Part shown: positions 35,234 through 47,458 of the stretch, piece by piece | How the letters are laid out: every line of letters begins with the position of its first letter | Numbering within the stretch: the first letter of the stretch is position 1 | Assembly: GCA_004352715.1 (NCBI GenBank) | Contig: SCFE01000067.1 | Span: forward strand, 166,650 to 230,649 | Origin: Hofstenia miamia | Lineage: Eukaryota; Xenacoelomorpha; Acoela | Direction: 5' to 3' | Length of the DNA: 64,000 bases | Program-made: the position numbers and the translations under genes | Notes under the pieces: model-generated | Databases searched by the model: none | What the model saw: only the letters and a program-made list of their open reading frames with translations | What the model was told of the DNA's origin: nothing

Positions 35234-35867
35234 AAGACAACAAGCTACTTGAACTCTAGCGCTTTTGGGGACACGCTTGATCACGGGAATATTTGAAGAA
35301 GGAATGGTTCTTAACTTCAAAATAATGTTGCTGGAATCAGATGAAGAATACATTAAGTTAAGGTCAGCTAGTAGTTAAGTCAGGCCTGTGGATGAATTAC
35401 ACAAGCGTTGGCATCTATAATCTTCAGTGTCACGTCAAGAAGTATGATCAAGATCAGTGCACTTCACATGAAGATACCCGCAGCCATTGCACCACACTCT
35501 TCCTCTTGAGCGCACCACCACAAGCACTACAAAACTTTTGAACTGAATTATCTTCATTAGTAGATGTTGTTAATTGAGCTTGTAATAGTCCTGTTGCTGT
35601 TACAACTTCTGGTTCTGTTTTTCTTTTTGATTTTTTGATTTTCTTTGTTGCATTTTATTTATACAATTGCCATTTTCGTCTATTCCAATTATTTCTTTTT
35701 CTCTTTCATAGTTAAATATGATCTTAAATACTAACTTAAATATTTTCCAACCGGACGCGTTCCCACCAATACTTTAAGATTATGCTCATTTCCTTATAAT
35801 CTACTTTCATTTGTAGACCTTTTTCCCATACCAAATGTTGGAAAGGAATGGTAGTTTTTGGTAAATC

Positions 35868-36060
35868 CCGAAGCAGAAATTGTATGGAACAACAACAAAA
35901 TCAACAAAAAACTTAATAGCCTGCTGCAGTTTATTCAATACAAGCTGCAGAATAAACGAATATAAATGGAAATTAATTTAAATATAGTTTTGGGAAACCA
36001 TACTTGGTCTTGGGTGAACCACTGTCCTCCGAGTCTTGGTTGAAGCAGTCTCACCATAAG
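35868..36060. repeat. Dispersed repeat, second copy of 3865-4035
   Basis: AAGCAGAAATTGTATGGAAC, TTTATTCAATACAAGCTGCA and following sequence align with 3865-4035. It lies just upstream (minus sense) of RT gene copy A, so it may be that element's 5' region. Confidence 0.5.
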
Positions 36061-36251
36061 TTGTGGACACGGATAGGGTTGCTATTTAAGTCTGTTAATA
36101 TGCAGCATATGTCCTACATTCTAAATGTAAGAAATGAGAGGAAATTATACTAAAAAGGCACATAATTTTTTTACCATATTACATGTGATATGAAAACTAA
36201 AAATATTTATATTAATCTATGATTTACAACATTGAGTATTGCACTGTGAAA

Positions 36252-37341
36252 TTATCCAGATATACTGTTCCAAAGCATCTTATGTGTGTTCTTTTCAAGA
36301 ATTACAATTCTAGCATCTTCGTCACGTACTTCTGAAGGATCTTGAACGCAAAGGTATGTTTTCTTTCCCCAAGTGTGCGTTGCAAATATAGGAACACCGC
36401 CTCTAAAATTAAAAAGATATTAATGAATTACTTTTCACTGCGATAGCATAAATGTTCAATTATGTTAAATTTCTTTCACTAGTGATATTTGCAGCAGATT
36501 TGTACTAACATTAGAAACTTTCAAAATAAATTTCTCCAACCCAAACAAATGTAATTCTGCTGTACAAAATTCGTAATCTTTAGGCTTGAAACAATATTAT
36601 TAAGTCAATTTTACAATATTTATAAAATCACAAAACTATAGCAACAAGAAAATTAAACATCCATTTCAACAAAATCGCACATTTCTTGAAAATGAAAATT
36701 AAATTTTTCCAACTATGTACTTTAAGTGTAATAGTAGTTAAGGGTAAATCAATAGTTTAAAAATATTGCAGAATGGCTTTTGATAGGAGAGCAATTCAAT
36801 TGTAGGCCTAAGTCAAGTTTGAGTAATGCAATTTTTAGAAGTTTGAATTGTCATTGCGAATTCTGTTGAAAAAGTTTGCATTGAGGAAGAACTTACTTGC
36901 GGTATAGCACAAAATTTCCATCTCCTTGGAGAATGAATTTAGTAAACGGATCAAACACAATACCGTCAATCTTCCGAACATTTTTGTACCGATCACCATT
37001 TTTGTAGAGGTTCTTATAAATATCCCAGACAATTTCATTAGAAGCAACATGAATGATTTGTAAACGTCCATATTTAGCAATCATTGCGTATTCACCACTT
37101 GGTGTTTTGTACCTAATTTCAACAATTTAAACAGCGAATTTCACTTAAATTTTATAAAAATATATTTTCAAAGTACATACTGGAATGGCTTTTTCGTAAG
37201 ATCTTCTACTAAATTGTTGTATGGGTCCCCGCCTAGTTCTTCATTGAGAGTATGTGGTCCATGCATACAACCTGTAATCTGATTCCAAAGACCATAACTT
37301 GCTTGGAGTGTGATGAGTACTAACACAACTTCCTTCAACAT
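36252..37341 (-). CDS. Secreted bulb-type lectin-domain protein, 3 exons, 175 aa
   Basis: Exons on minus: 37341-37181, 37112-36897 and 36402-36252, all GT-AG. Phases agree and the total is 528 nt. Residues 1-17 (MLKEVVLVLITLQASYG) look like a signal peptide. Exon 1 then gives LWNQITGCMHGPHTLNEELG. Exon 2 has KTPSGEYAMIAKYGRLQIIH and WDIYKNLY, and ends FILQGDGNFVLYRK. That end matches the mannose-binding QxDxNxVxY motif of bulb (monocot-type) lectins, with G in place of the first D-adjacent residue (QGDGNFVLY). Exon 3 starts GGVPIFATHTWGK and ends MLWNSISG, the A-x-x-T-x-G block of the same fold. One lectin domain, secreted, so a role in sugar binding or defence is plausible but inferred. An inverted paralogue lies 1.7 kb away. 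Confidence 0.8.
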
Positions 37342-39069
37342 TTTAATAAACTAGATTGAAAAAATTTTCACGATTCTTAAATAAAACAGCAAAAACTATT
37401 CTGTTTTAGTAGCATTTTAAAGTTAATTTGTATGCTCTTGGCAGGTACATAGAAACACAGTAAAATACTTAGAAAATCACCTGTATACCAAACAAGGGAA
37501 TTAGTATTGTTTTATGATTAACTACAACGGATTTACGTATATTTTGCGCCGAATTCAATTTCCACTTATATGCATAACAAGCACATGTGTAGGGAGAATT
37601 GGCTTAAAATTTGTTTTTTCTGCAACGCTTAAGCAGCTCTCCTTGCTTGTCGACAACGTTGTCCAAATAGAGTTTTGGTCTCATAAAAATTGATAAACTT
37701 ATTGATAATTTTTTAATATACGAAAACTATTATATTACTGTCAAAGAAATATCATAAACGTATTGACAACTTGACCGACCTTAGCCTGAGTGGGGCCATG
37801 CAAATTTCAACCTATATGCAAAATGCAATTACTATGATAATATGTATAGTATAATGTAGGCTTCATGCGCTTATAACTACAGTTTTTGTATGGCAATTTC
37901 TTTTTTTCTTGTATATACTCTTGTTGAGCAGTTATATAACTTGCAAAATTAATTATATATATTTAAGAACTTTTTGCTAGATTATATAGTTGTAAATCAT
38001 TGTATATTAATATGAAATTGTGTCTCCAAACAGTATTAAAATCGCCTCTACACTCAGACAAAGCATTTAAAGTTTAAACGCAAGCTTAAATAGATAATGG
38101 TTATAAACATTGTTAACAAATAATTTTATTCAGAAATTTCTTGACCATATATAATTACACTGAAAGCGTCAATAAACTGTACAAAAAACAATTTATATAT
38201 ATATATATATATACATATAAATTATCTGTAATTTTAGTTAGACGACTGAGAGCATAGGCATGTAGATATACCAAAGAAAAATCATTGAGTATTCTAACCC
38301 AGTTTCAGAAGTCGACTGATAACTTACTATCTTTGATTGATCTTGATAGTTATTTTTATTGATCATTTTGCTGATCAATCTTCATGGCACACCTCTGTCC
38401 CTTAATATTTGGAATAAAATCACTGCTACCAGCTATCAAGAAATTGCAATTGTTTTTAATATATTCTTTGTGTCTGTTTTTCAACAAGAGTTAATACTAA
38501 AATTTTATGTGACACTTCCGATTATAATGATATTCCACTTAGTATTGATGATGTTATTCAACTCCCATCCAAGTGCTCAACCTTGGGATGCGGTACAGAT
38601 TATATCCTGGGTTCGTTTCTTTCAAAATATGCAAAATAGAGAGAAGTTTCTGAAATAAGCATTATAAGGACAGGGACATTTTAGTCATAACTTCCCTTTC
38701 GCTGGGTATTGTTTATTGCATGCGCGCTCAGAGTCGAAACCCGGACTGTTTCCATTAAGTATATACAATATTTTTTAGCACAGCAATGTAATATTTGTCC
38801 TATATTCAATAATTTTCCTCTCACCCATTTCTAGTTATGCATATCATTGGGGAATGCAATGCATCGTTAAACAAATATAGTTAGTTAACCTGAAAAATAC
38901 ATATCAATTGCAGTTAATTAGAAATCAATATTTACAAATTTGTTTGGTATACATATCATTCTATCTACCTGCCAAAAGCCAACAAATTCACCTTAAAATG
39001 TTATTTAACAGAAAGATAAGTCATAGTAACTAGTTTTGACACTTGTGGTAAACTATCAAAAGTGAAGAA
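37342..39069. promoter_or_regulatory. Shared head-to-head spacer of the lectin pair
   Basis: Both genes read outward from this 1.7-kb spacer. The sequence upstream of each start is homologous: TTGTTTGGTATACA, CTACCTGCCAA and AACTTTAAAATG-type blocks occur on minus at about 37490-37400 and on plus at about 38940-39010. The duplication therefore included promoters. A LINE-like fragment and a (TA)n tract (38192-38213) lie in the middle. No specific TATA box could be fixed. Confidence 0.45.
38380..38650 (+). pseudogene. Possible non-LTR retrotransposon fragment
   Basis: In two frames: AIVFNIFFVSVFQQ, then YNDIPLSIDDVIQLPSKCST and GTDYILGSFLSKYAK. This pattern (F-N-x-F-F-x-S-V-F, then a K-S-x-G-x-D-like block) is seen just before the RT domain of LINEs. 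Short and uncertain. Confidence 0.35.
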
Positions 39070-39559
39070 ATGTTGAAACAAATTATCTTAATGCTTTTCA
39101 CATTCCAGACAAGTTATGCGCTTTGGAACAGAATTACAGGATGTATGCATGGACCGCATACACTCAATCAAGAACTAGGCGGTGATCCATACACCAATTT
39201 AGTAGATGATCTTACCAAAAGCCATTTCAGTATGTACTTTCAAAATATATTTTTATAAAATTTAAGTGAAATTCGCTGTTTAAATTGTTGAAATTAGGTA
39301 CAAAACACCAAGTGGTGAATACGCAATGATTGCTAAATATGGACGTTTACAAATCATTCATGTTGCTTCTAATGAAATTGTTTGGGACATTTAAGAAAAT
39401 CTCTACAAAAAGGGTGATAGGTACAAGAAGGTTGAGAAGGTTCATGGGGAAGTATTTGATCCCTTTACAAAATTCGTTTTTCAAGGAGATGGAAATTTTG
39501 TGCTTTACCGCAAGTATGCCCTTCTTCTACATACACATTTTTAGGAGAAATTAGAATAG

Positions 39560-41290
39560 CAGTTCAATTTGACAATACATTAGATTACTACGTGATTAAA
39601 TTACATGTTATCTTTTCCCTCGCAGAATGATAACTTGCAATATTTGTGATTGTGCTGTCGAATTGTTGTGCATAAGTAAAAGTGATGTGGGAATAGAGGA
39701 ATCAGCGCTGGACATTTGTTTGCCATATATTTACCAAAGTCAATTTTTGAAATGTTATTAAATTCAAATGTTACGTGACATTAAGCAGCACAAACGTATT
39801 GCACTGTTTAAAAAAGATTTCAGTGTTTTGGGATTAGGATTCGACGGTATGAAATTTTGGAAATTACCGTACTGTTACTGCTGGTGTAAATTTTGCATTT
39901 AAAAATATACTAGTGAAATTGATTAGCATAGCTAAGGCTACCTCATGGCCCAAACTTAGTGATTAATTTATAGACAAAAGAACAATGTACTATAGTAAGC
40001 ATAGCATGAGTAATAATTAAATAACATTTTCTCCTTGTCCACAATTTCCATTTCCCAATACTGTTCCTAGTTACCACATTTGATGATACTCCATAGGGTT
40101 GGTCAAATTTTTTGTACTCAAATTTAGCACCATGCACCTACTCCAAAGTTCGCAAAACAAATTTTTTAATTTTTAGAATTTATAGATTTTAGCAAGAGCT
40201 TTACCTTTGTGAATTGGGTGATTTTCTTTAATTTTATCAACATATTTAGCAACATTGATTGAAATTGAGACTAAGCCCACATTCATTCCATTAGGTGAAA
40301 ATTTTGCAATTTACTTAATCTCTCCTCATATACACCACTGGTGTTCAGTGCATCTGGTGGAGCATCACCTCTCACTGAAAAGTTTTTAAAACAACTTTGT
40401 GGTTTAATTGCTGACAAAAGCATACCAACTATTCCGTAACCGACAACTGGATAAGATGCGAACTTAGCTTCTTGTTACAAAACATGATCCTCTGCATTCG
40501 TGGAACTAGCCAACACCATGCAAATTCAAGCCTTGAAGTTGATCACCACTTAGATGGAGCTAGCCACTACCTCAAGTGACACTGACAATTTTTATTTGAA
40601 ACTGATTTATTTTAATTCTGTTCCAAGATAAATAACCCTGACTGAGTATATGATATGAATTTCCTTGCTAGAACATTTGCCTGGGAATGAAACAAGAATT
40701 ACTCTCGTCTTTTTTGAATTTAAAAAAAAATTTTTGTTGTAACATATTTTCTAGGCACTGGAAAGGATTTTTGAAAGATTGATCATTATATTGAATTATG
40801 ATATGACAGAAGATACGAACTCCTATATACAAAGTGTTGCACGTGTTGGTTGTTAGTGACCTAAATGATTGGCAATCACATTTGTTTCTAGTTTTGAAGA
40901 TACTGTGATTTTAAATCAAGTTCAAAATCGTCTTGATGTTAGCATTGTGGAATTAACTGAGGAATTGAACGTTGCCTAATATAATCCTGTGGAAAACAAA
41001 ACCTCTTGATGTTGGGAATTATCATACACATTTTTTGAGTCTCATTTGTATTTATGTGTTCTATATTTGATTTTTATGTTTTTATTTTGTTTAAATAACA
41101 TTTTGCTAATCGTTGATAATTATTCCTTTTCCTATTTTGTAGTACATAATTCAAAAATCCCCTAAAATATTGGAAATTGCAAAAATTCTGTTTCCATTAT
41201 TGGAGTCAGTAGATGATTCAGTAGATGATGGTGAAATCTGTGCTTAGTGCTGAATTTTAAAAATTGAAAATTCAATAGTCTTATGCCCTA
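39560..41290. other. Enlarged intron 2 of the lectin paralogue
   Basis: Minus-strand fragments (for example FEYKKFDQPYGVSSNVV near 40110; NGMNVGLVSISINVAKYVDK near 40290) look protein-like but are short, broken and unassigned. They probably belong to a decayed mobile element that enlarged the intron. Confidence 0.3.
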
Positions 41291-41340
41291 TTTTACATTG
41301 GGCCCCCTCGAAAAAATTTTTCTGTATCCGCCAATGGTTT
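41290..41340. repeat. Transposon-terminus-like sequence (hAT type?)
   Basis: GGGCCCCCTCGAAAAAATTT followed by TTCTGTATCCGCCAATGG. Reversed it begins CCATTGGCGGATACAGAAAA, close to the CAGTGGCGGATC-type ends common to many hAT-like elements. No partner end was found. Confidence 0.35.
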
Positions 41341-42026
41341 ATACCTTAAGCTACCAGCAATGACGTGGAGAAGCTCTGATCGAAGGAATGAAAACAGTGA
41401 CTGGCCAACGTGAGACTTTTAACTGATCGCTCAGTGATCTCAATATTTTTAATTTTCAATAATTTTTCCAGGCCTGATTCTTTGACGAAAAACCGTTTCA
41501 GCAATCTTCTGTATACCGTTGCCGGGTGAATTTCAGTTTATTCCATAATTACCATACCGTCTTCAACGTGTTATTTCGCAGTGAAATTATTAGTCTATTC
41601 AAAGATTATGCAATTGAGTTGAATTAGACAAGTGAAAAGCAATTCATTAATACCTTTTTATTTTAGAGGCGGTGTTCCCATTTTTGCAACACACACTTGG
41701 GGAAAGCAAACGTATCTGTGCATTCAAGATCCTTCAGCAGTACGAAACGAACCAGTTAAAATTGTAATTGTTAATAAGAGTACACATACAGTGCTGTGGA
41801 ATAGTATTTCTGGATAAGTTAATATTTCAATATTTAAATTTGGAAATTATTGATTATATTTTATGCAGTTTTTTATGATATTGAATTCATGTAAATTTGT
41901 TACCTGAATACAATGTATTGAACAGATTAAGCATACATTTGGGTTTTTAAATTACGAAAAAAATTGACTGCAATCTTGCAAACCTTCCCTCATCAAACGG
42001 ATGGTTCCACACAAGTTCTTTATATA

Positions 42027-42846
42027 CCCAGATAAAAATTTAAGGTCTAAACAACGTTGTTTTGGGTTGTTATGTGGTTGTTTTATGTGTCAAAAACAAC
42101 GTTGTTTTAACGTCGAAATTGTACCATTTCATTGGTCGAAACAAACGTTGCTTCAACAACGTCACATTTGGTTGCTTTTTGGTTGTTTTTTATTCGTGAA
42201 ACAGCAATATTGTGAGGTCGTAACAACGTTGTTTTATGTTGTCACATGCTTGTTTTAGCATTACTTTTGTATGCAAAATAAAATTTTATATTGCTAAGCA
42301 GTTCAAACATTGCTGTTTAAACAAACACAAACCCAACAAAGGGCAGACCACTATCTTTGAGATACTGTTAAGCATATTCAATACAAACATTTGTTAAAGA
42401 TTTAAATGAATGTCTTGGATATAAATGATAGCAATGAGCATAAAAATCTGCAAAATTTAACAAAAATTTAAAAATCTAAAATTAAGGACAATTTTGAAAT
42501 AGTACTTTCTTAAGTCGTGAAAAATCTCTTTAGCTCAATTGTAACTTATGATATTTAACTGTCAATGTCAAGGTGTCCAAATATTCATGAATAAATTATT
42601 TTGAAAATTCACTTATCTGGTATATTATAATTTTTCGCAAATTAAAAATTTCAAAAAAGGTTTTGCAAATCCTTTTTTATATAAAAAGATCTTGTAATAA
42701 AATAACAAAGTGAGTTAAATTTGCAAGCTTCTGCTCACTGATTATTTTTTACTAAAGTTGTTATTATGATGTTAGTGGTTGCTGCAACAACCAAAAGTAT
42801 GAAACAACTATAAACAACGTAAAAACAACCAAAATTGTTATCTAGG
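42027..42846. mobile_element. MITE, 820 bp, TA target site, rich in AACAACGTTGTT
   Basis: CCCAGATAAAAATTT (42027) and the complement of AAAATTGTTATCTAGG (to 42846) are imperfect inverted ends flanked by TA (42025-42026 and 42847-42848). The left subterminal region has three 12-bp palindromes AACAACGTTGTT (about 42052, 42097, 42223) and GGTTGTT repeats. The right side carries CAACAACC / AACAACG in reverse. No coding sequence. Confidence 0.7.
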
Positions 42847-42848
42847 TA

Positions 42849-43620
42849 CATAGCTAAGTGGCAATACTTTGTAGATTTAATTAAGACCTAACTGGGATAT
42901 ATTTATTTTCCGCATGAGTCGTCCTACGTCTTTGGGGGTGTGATTGCATTTGACTTTTGGTGGGTAATTTCTAATACATCCCTTTGTGTAATTTTTATCA
43001 ACAAACTAACTACGCTCATATGTACTAATTTCAAAAATAACTTTAATTTGAATCGTGAACTGCCCGCGACTGAACGTGTAATGCAAATTACATGCTATTT
43101 GGCATGACCCTCATTGGAATCCATATACTGATAGTAGCCAATCATAGTTTGTTAATTTTTTCTTATATTAGTACGAGTAAGTCGTGATTATTTTTATAAC
43201 ATTTATTGATGCGATTGTCAACATCTAACTTTTCTATTAAGTGAACTTTCTCAATTCATTTCAACATTTAGTTGATATTCACTGTACCTCGGCTCTGGAC
43301 TTCAAAATCAGTGTTGGGCTTCTTTCAATCCATTAGTTTCTGCTTCACAACAAATTGTTCATTTTTCACGAATCTTATCTTTATAAAAAAATCAGTCTTT
43401 CATTGCCGGCTACAGCAATAACGTATCTGGTGTATCACTCGAACGTCCATTTCAAAAACTGATTACCATAAATGTAAACATTGCGTGTCACCATCTGCAT
43501 GCAAAAGCTACCGACATCTTACCGAATATGCATTTAAATTTGGGTTTTTATTGAACAGTCAGAATTTGTGTGACAGTGCTGTGGTGAATTTATTTCTTGA
43601 ACATTTATTAAGTTTCCTAT
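42849..43620. other. No supported feature
   Basis: AT-rich, no motif-bearing frame. Confidence 0.4.
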
Positions 43621-43624
43621 TTCA

Positions 43625-43835
43625 ATCAATAACTAGAAAAGCACTCGGAGAGCGCAGTCCTCTGCCACACAGCTTGTGTCCCCGGATCAGCACCAAAATT
43701 TAATGGATTCCTCCTTGGGTGGAGATGCACCTCTGGTGAAAATTTGAGGTCAATCCATCAATTACTTTTCCGTAAAAGCTAACAGACAAACCAACGAACG
43801 CTACCAAAAACATAACCTCCTTGGTGGAAGTAATT
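43625..43835 (-). mobile_element. SINE-like dispersed repeat
   Basis: Read on minus it begins CCACCAAGGAGGTTATGTTT, continues GTAGCGTTCGTTGGTTTGTC and ends near GCGCTCTCCGAGTGCTTTTC. GC content is clearly above the surroundings, and this sequence pattern resembles short repeats I have seen in many invertebrate genomes. No box A/B was demonstrated. Confidence 0.45.
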
Positions 43836-43839
43836 AAAG

Positions 43840-45500
43840 CGTTTTTAAGCGACTTTATGCTTTTTTATCTTGAGTAATATGACGTTAAATAGTACTTGTC
43901 TAAGCCAATTAGTGTCAATTTGACTTGTAAAATTCATATATTATTGTGGAGTCAGTCAACAATCTAAATGAAATAATGGCGGAAACATCTTAGCTGAATT
44001 GTTAGCCCTGGCGAGCTGATATTTTGCATTGATTTCAATCTCAATATACATGTAAAGCTGGTTTAGATCTTGAAATACATCTGCATATAAACAATGATAT
44101 GCCCTTGATCCCCGAATTTAATGTTGCTTTCATCATTTGTACACATTGGAATTATTTCACGTGTTTTTAATATTTCTTGTTTGTAACTCTTGTATTTTAA
44201 TTATTATTATTAGCAAAATATTAGATTGAAATTTTCTCAAAATTCTTAGCAATCTATCTTTTAAATAACATTGCGGCTATATTTTTTAAGTGTGAATAAT
44301 ACACTATTTACAAGTATTTCTATATTAGCAGTCCATCTCAACATGGAGTTGTCTAATTCAACGATTGGAAATCATATGCAGTGCTAGGGAATTGAGTGTG
44401 TAGCAGTACGTCAACTACAAGAAAAGTGAATTGCCTGGAAAAAGGTATTCTCATTTCTATGGTAGCTACAAAATACAATGGAAAATATAAGCAACAGCAA
44501 GAGTCATAAACCAAATAAACTGAAAAACGTGCAAAATCAACAAATGTGTACACCCCAGAAAATCTGTTTAAACCAAAAATAAATGCAGTGAAAATACCGT
44601 TGTGTAAAACTAATATCATAATAGTGTATTAAAGAAGCATGCATACGTATAAATCTTACTAATAGCATCACATGTATAATTTTTCGGAAAGTGAAATTGT
44701 CTTTATCATGTAAGTCTATATTTCATACGCCTGTAATGTTTAAACAAAAGCGAATACTTTTCTGTTTTGTATTTTGGATATTAATGAAAAACAAAATAAA
44801 TGTATGGAATTTTTACAATGAAAAATAGCAATGTATTTGAAAAAAACCTTTGCATGTAATGTGTAGCCCCCACAAAACGAAATAAATACAATTGCAGATG
44901 TTAATCATTAGAATATGTGGGATTTTTTACAATGGTATTTGAAAAGTGAGATGTAGCATTTTGCATATGATGTATTGAAAATGTGAATTTGTGCATAAGA
45001 TAGATAAGCAATAGAAAAGTGTGAAATTTTGCTGATATCATTAGTCAACAATGTATTATCACAAAACGCGATGTAAAAATCCAGCTAACAATATCATGTA
45101 TATCAAAAAAATATTTGCAAACAAGGCCTCCATTAATAAATCAATATAGCAAGTACATGAATCATTGTAAATTGACCCCATGAATATAGCAAGCATTAAA
45201 AATAAGCTGTAATTACTCCCCTGCTAGATGGCGATGCAAACCCCATCGTCAATAATCAAGAATCAGCTATTACGTCATTTTGCGGAACGATCTGTTTATT
45301 TTCTACTACTAGCATGGATCGTGAATTGGATGTCTTCTTTACTAAAATGTTCTTAATTGCCAAATATTTATACATTCTGTTTTCAAAAACCAATATGATT
45401 TTATGTGCCAGTCCTCTTCTAGATTATGGTATTGAAGAGCTTCCACAATTCCTTACATCACCCATTAGTTTAACAGTTAGAACCTGCTTACATTTTTAGT
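43840..45500. other. No supported gene
   Basis: AT-rich. Frames at 44353-44619 (minus) and 45314-45499 (plus) carry no family motif. Confidence 0.4.
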
Positions 45501-45540
45501 ACGTGGACACAGTTTGGGGTACGTTTTGTACCCCACAGTA
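45501..45540 (+). repeat. GGGGTAC hairpin motif with TACGTGGACACAG lead
   Basis: ACGTGGACACAGTTTGGGGT followed by ACGTTTTGTACCCCACAGTA. A GGGGTAC/GTACCCC stem surrounds GTTTT. It shares flanks with the copy at 4361-4396 (minus). Confidence 0.65.
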
Positions 45541-47336
45541 TTATTGAATTATGCAACAAGGCTATGGCTTAAATGAGTATAAGAAATATGTTTGTGTTGG
45601 ACAAAAGAGTTTCTTCACATGGCCAGATGAAATATCATTGCGGATATTCCACTTTGCTAGTCTCTTTTGAGTGCGGACAATTACCATGCAAAGCACTCTT
45701 CGCTATCATTAGCGACTCATTGCGTCTTATGGAATTTTCGTAGGTATGACCAAGGCTGTAAACGGGCCATTATTTCCAGCGCAGAATGCAGGCCTACCCG
45801 ACCCCGATGGGCCACTGACTGGATGGGACAGAAAACAAATATTCATGCGGATCATACATTTCAGGTAGAACTCTTTCTGATAGCAATGTCATGCAAAAAA
45901 TGCTTTTAACAGCTTAAGCAGACAAGCAATGTTGGTTACTAATCTCAAAAACCATCCAAAACTTTACCCATTTACATCCTGTTGCTATGGCGAGCAAAGC
46001 TCCCTGTTTTTGGTGACTCAATTATTTCTAGTGAAGTCGGAGAACAACAGGGTGATCCCGAAGACCCACCTCTTTTTTGTAATACTATCCAAAAATATGT
46101 TGAAGGTTTGGTGAGCGAGCTCAATCTCTGGTACATGGACGATGGTAATGTTGCTGACAAAGGCAGAAACAGTCCTTAGAGACTTAGACAGAATCATTCA
46201 GTTTTCTGGGGCCATTGGTATTGAAGTGAACCCTTCTAAATGTGAACAAATTTTTCCTGGAAGTCCCAACTCAAAGCTGCGTGCGAAAATTTTGAGTGAT
46301 TTTGAAAGTAGATGTCTAGGCATCAAAGTGATTGCAGTAAAAGATCTCATAGTTCTTGGTTCTCCTATAGGTCTTAATGCCCAGCGCAAACTTCTTGAAA
46401 GTAAGACAGCTGATTTCAAGCCCCTCTCAAGCAACCTTCTATTACTAGAAGCTAATACTGCTTTGTTTCTTTTGAAGAATTGCTAAGTATGCTAAAGCTT
46501 ACTTACTATCTGCGTACTGTTCCATGTTTTCTCAAAGGCGATCTGTTAGTTGAGTATGATAGAGTCATAACTCAAACTTTTGAAAATATTACTAACGTTG
46601 CCTTAAATGCCACAAGTCTTTCTCAAGCCAGACTTCCTCCAAAACTTGGTGGTATAGGTTTGCCTTGCAATGCTCTCATAGCACACGCAGCATTTCTTTC
46701 CTCACAGTTTGTCTCTAACAGCCTGGTATGTTCCTTGCTTGCAGATGTTGTTCATTATGACAAACACTATTTGATGGAAAGCATTCAAAGCCAGAATGAG
46801 GAACACTCAATCAAAGCTAACCATCGCATATTATGTTTTGTTCAAGTCAAGATCAAGAAGCAAAAATTCGATCAGTGAAGACAGAATAGAATCCCTTCTA
46901 TTGACTAGTCCAGGTGAGGCAGCTTTTAATATTTGGAGTAGTCAAAGTTCGGTTTCTTACCCTCCTGAGCAACCCACGGAACAAAATAGCTGGATTAAGG
47001 TTGTCTATGATGCAGAACTTCGTCGTCTCAGTGACACTTTTGATGCACAAGCGAATAACTGCCTTCCAGCTTATCAAGGAAAAATTACATGTGCATGGTT
47101 AAATGCTTACCCTTCTTTGAACTAGGTCTTAAAATGACTAACATAAGCCTCAGGGTTGATATTTCACAGAGACTTGGTTGTAAAGTTTGTGAGCCTCACA
47201 CTTGTATTTGTGGCTCATTGGTTGATTCTGATGGGAGGCATGGCCTTTCGTGCAAAAAGAGTGCAGGTCGCTTTTCTCGCCACAACACGCTTAGTGACAT
47301 TATTAAGCGAGTTTTCACGTCTGCCGATGTGCCCTC

Positions 47337-47458
47337 TGTATTAAAACCACCTGGTTTGTCACGTTTGGACGGCAAACGTCCTGACGGAATGACATTGGTT
47401 CCGTGGAAGCGAGGTCGAGTTCTTTTTTGGGATATAACTGCAGTTGATGCTCTGCCCT
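47337..47458 (+). repeat. Direct repeat flanking the LINE insert (left)
   Basis: From TGTATTAAAACCACCTGGTT to GATGCTCTGCCC. It is about 90% identical to 48332-48451. Confidence 0.85.

Larger units (their letters stand above)
32880..35640 (-). pseudogene. RT gene of the RT + nuclease-like family, copy A, split by a TIR element
   Basis: Same family as the gene at 45.8-48.7 kb. Minus strand from the right: about 35560-35460 has a zinc-knuckle-like FCSACGGALKRK. The inverted-repeat element 33888-35233 then interrupts. Next are NVTNNPEDIKNWALLLAFPK, GAERLVSSFDCIAEPTDEIV, and 33488-33231 FPSGSAGRPDQLRPQLLKDL, LTEFVNVVLSGKVPKLIRSF (family block before the RT palm). Then KGAEAAVHTVRSYISARTLS and MQKIDYKNAFNSL, the first RT catalytic Asp block, which is tandemly duplicated (33030-33060 and 32905-32935). 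The YxDD part and C-terminal domain are absent. Several stops break it. Taking out the insertion with one AAGACA copy leaves the frame continuous across the junction. Confidence 0.65.
39070..41817 (+). pseudogene. Bulb-lectin paralogue, disabled
   Basis: Exons 39070-39229, 39298-39513 and 41667-41817 correspond one to one with the minus-strand gene, and splice sites are conserved (TCAG then GTATGTAC; TTAG then GTACAAAACACC; TTTTAG then AGGCGG). Exon 1 (MLKQIILMLFTFQTSYALWN, CMHGPHTLNQELGG) is one base shorter near its end, shifting the frame. Exon 2 carries an in-frame TAA at 39392-39394 where the other copy has a Tyr-Lys pair. QGDGNFVLYRK is kept and exon 3 ends VLWNSISG. Intron 2 has grown to 2.15 kb. 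It is a pseudogene unless the differences are sequence errors. Confidence 0.75.

Noticed and set aside
36835-37080. Second minus-strand frame over lectin exon 2
   Set aside because: A shifted reading of the exon; the frame used matches the paralogue, the splice phases and the lectin motif.
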